Assembly: GCA_013205335.1 (NCBI GenBank)
Contig: JABMNB010000212.1
Location: 1-6,043, forward strand
DNA length: 6,043 nucleotides
Direction of reading: 5' to 3'
DNA from: Rhodospirillales bacterium
GTDB taxonomy: Bacteria > Pseudomonadota > Alphaproteobacteria > Reyranellales > Reyranellaceae
Translations under genes and position numbers: made by a program
Shown here: positions 5,691 to 6,043 of the stretch, one piece after another
Position numbering within the stretch: position 1 is the stretch's first letter
Layout of the letters: the number at the start of each line of letters is the position of its first letter
The notes under the pieces: model-generated
What the model was told of the DNA's origin: nothing
The model's input: the letters and a program-made list of their open reading frames with translations, nothing else
The model's database searches: none

Positions 5691-6043
5691 ATGGATTTTC
5701 AGGAACTGGTGCACAGCCGCCGCAGCACCCGCGGCTTCAAGGACAAGGCGGTGCCGAAAACTGTGATCGCCGAGATCATCGAGGATGCCAAGCGCGCGCC
5801 GTCGTCGATGAACAGCCAGCCGTGGCACGTCCATGTCCTGACCGGCGCGCCGCTCGACGAGGTGCGGCGCCGCAACATGGAGGAGATGGTCGCGGGCAAG
5901 CCGTCGAAGCGGGACATCTTCACCCATGGTCCCTACGAGGGCGCCCATCGCGAGCGCCAGGTCGGCGTCGCCAAGCAGCTGTTCGCCGCCATGGGCATCG
6001 CGCGCGACGACAAGGCGATGCGCCAGGACTGGGTGCTGCGCGG
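5691..6043 (+). CDS. Nitroreductase-family FMN oxidoreductase, 3' end outside window
   Basis: Open from an ATG at 5691 to the right edge (117 complete codons, about half of a typical 200-230 residue nitroreductase). The start is preceded by a GGGGA stretch. Residues 1-46 carry the family's N-terminal signature: SRRSTRGFKDKAVPKTVIAE (9-28), where the two Arg and the Ser bind FMN phosphate, then APSSMNSQPWHVHVLTG (37-53), which shapes the FMN pocket. These enzymes are cytoplasmic homodimers that use NAD(P)H to reduce nitroaromatics, quinones or similar compounds; the real substrate cannot be told from half a protein. It follows ACR3 on the same strand after 121 bases. A link to arsenic resistance is not shown by the sequence, and it may simply be the chromosomal neighbour of the island. 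Confidence 0.85.
   Translation, partial: MDFQELVHSRRSTRGFKDKAVPKTVIAEIIEDAKRAPSSMNSQPWHVHVLTGAPLDEVRRRNMEEMVAGKPSKRDIFTHGPYEGAHRERQVGVAKQLFAAMGIARDDKAMRQDWVLR

Noticed and set aside
4555..5766. 403-residue plus-strand open frame in another frame of ACR3
   Set aside because: It is Arg/Ala/Gly-rich, overlaps two real genes and resembles no known family.

Overview
The window is a high-GC bacterial arsenic-resistance island. Base composition, codon use and gene style suggest an alphaproteobacterium, but no gene here fixes the genus. It carries six genes that can be tied to arsenic handling, plus the start of a nitroreductase-family gene. The genes at both ends run off the window.

Layout: five genes lie on the minus strand. 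Read in the direction of transcription they are an ArsR-ArsC fusion (4428 to 3580), a type I glyceraldehyde-3-phosphate dehydrogenase of the ArsJ-linked kind (3563 to 2520), the MFS exporter ArsJ (2478 to 1246), a stand-alone ArsR repressor (1183 to 863), and a COG2072-type FAD/NAD(P)-binding oxidoreductase that is cut by the left edge (from 805). Two genes lie on the plus strand, divergent from the fusion: the arsenite carrier ACR3 (4526 to 5569) and the partial nitroreductase (from 5691).

How the genes fit together: arsenate can be handled in two ways. GAPDH can use arsenate in place of phosphate to form 1-arseno-3-phosphoglycerate, which ArsJ exports. The ArsC half of the fusion can instead reduce arsenate to arsenite, which ACR3 exports. 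Both ArsR domains have a cysteine pair plus a third cysteine C-terminal to the DNA-binding domain, a layout like the As(III) site of the Acidithiobacillus ferrooxidans repressor.

Regulation and oddities: a 16-17 bp motif of the type TTCTAGAATATTRGAA occurs at three places, 822-838, 1224-1240 and, in degenerate form, 4431-4446. Each copy lies just upstream of a minus-strand gene start (flavoprotein, arsR, arsR-arsC fusion), so it is a strong candidate for the common ArsR operator. The GAPDH-arsJ junction is built from four 14-bp tandem repeat units that contain both the GAPDH stop and the arsJ start. The last part of the flavoprotein inside the window changes in codon use and does not look like the usual second dinucleotide-binding fold of its family. 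No tRNA, rRNA, CRISPR array or insertion sequence was seen, and no gene-free stretch exceeds about 125 bases.
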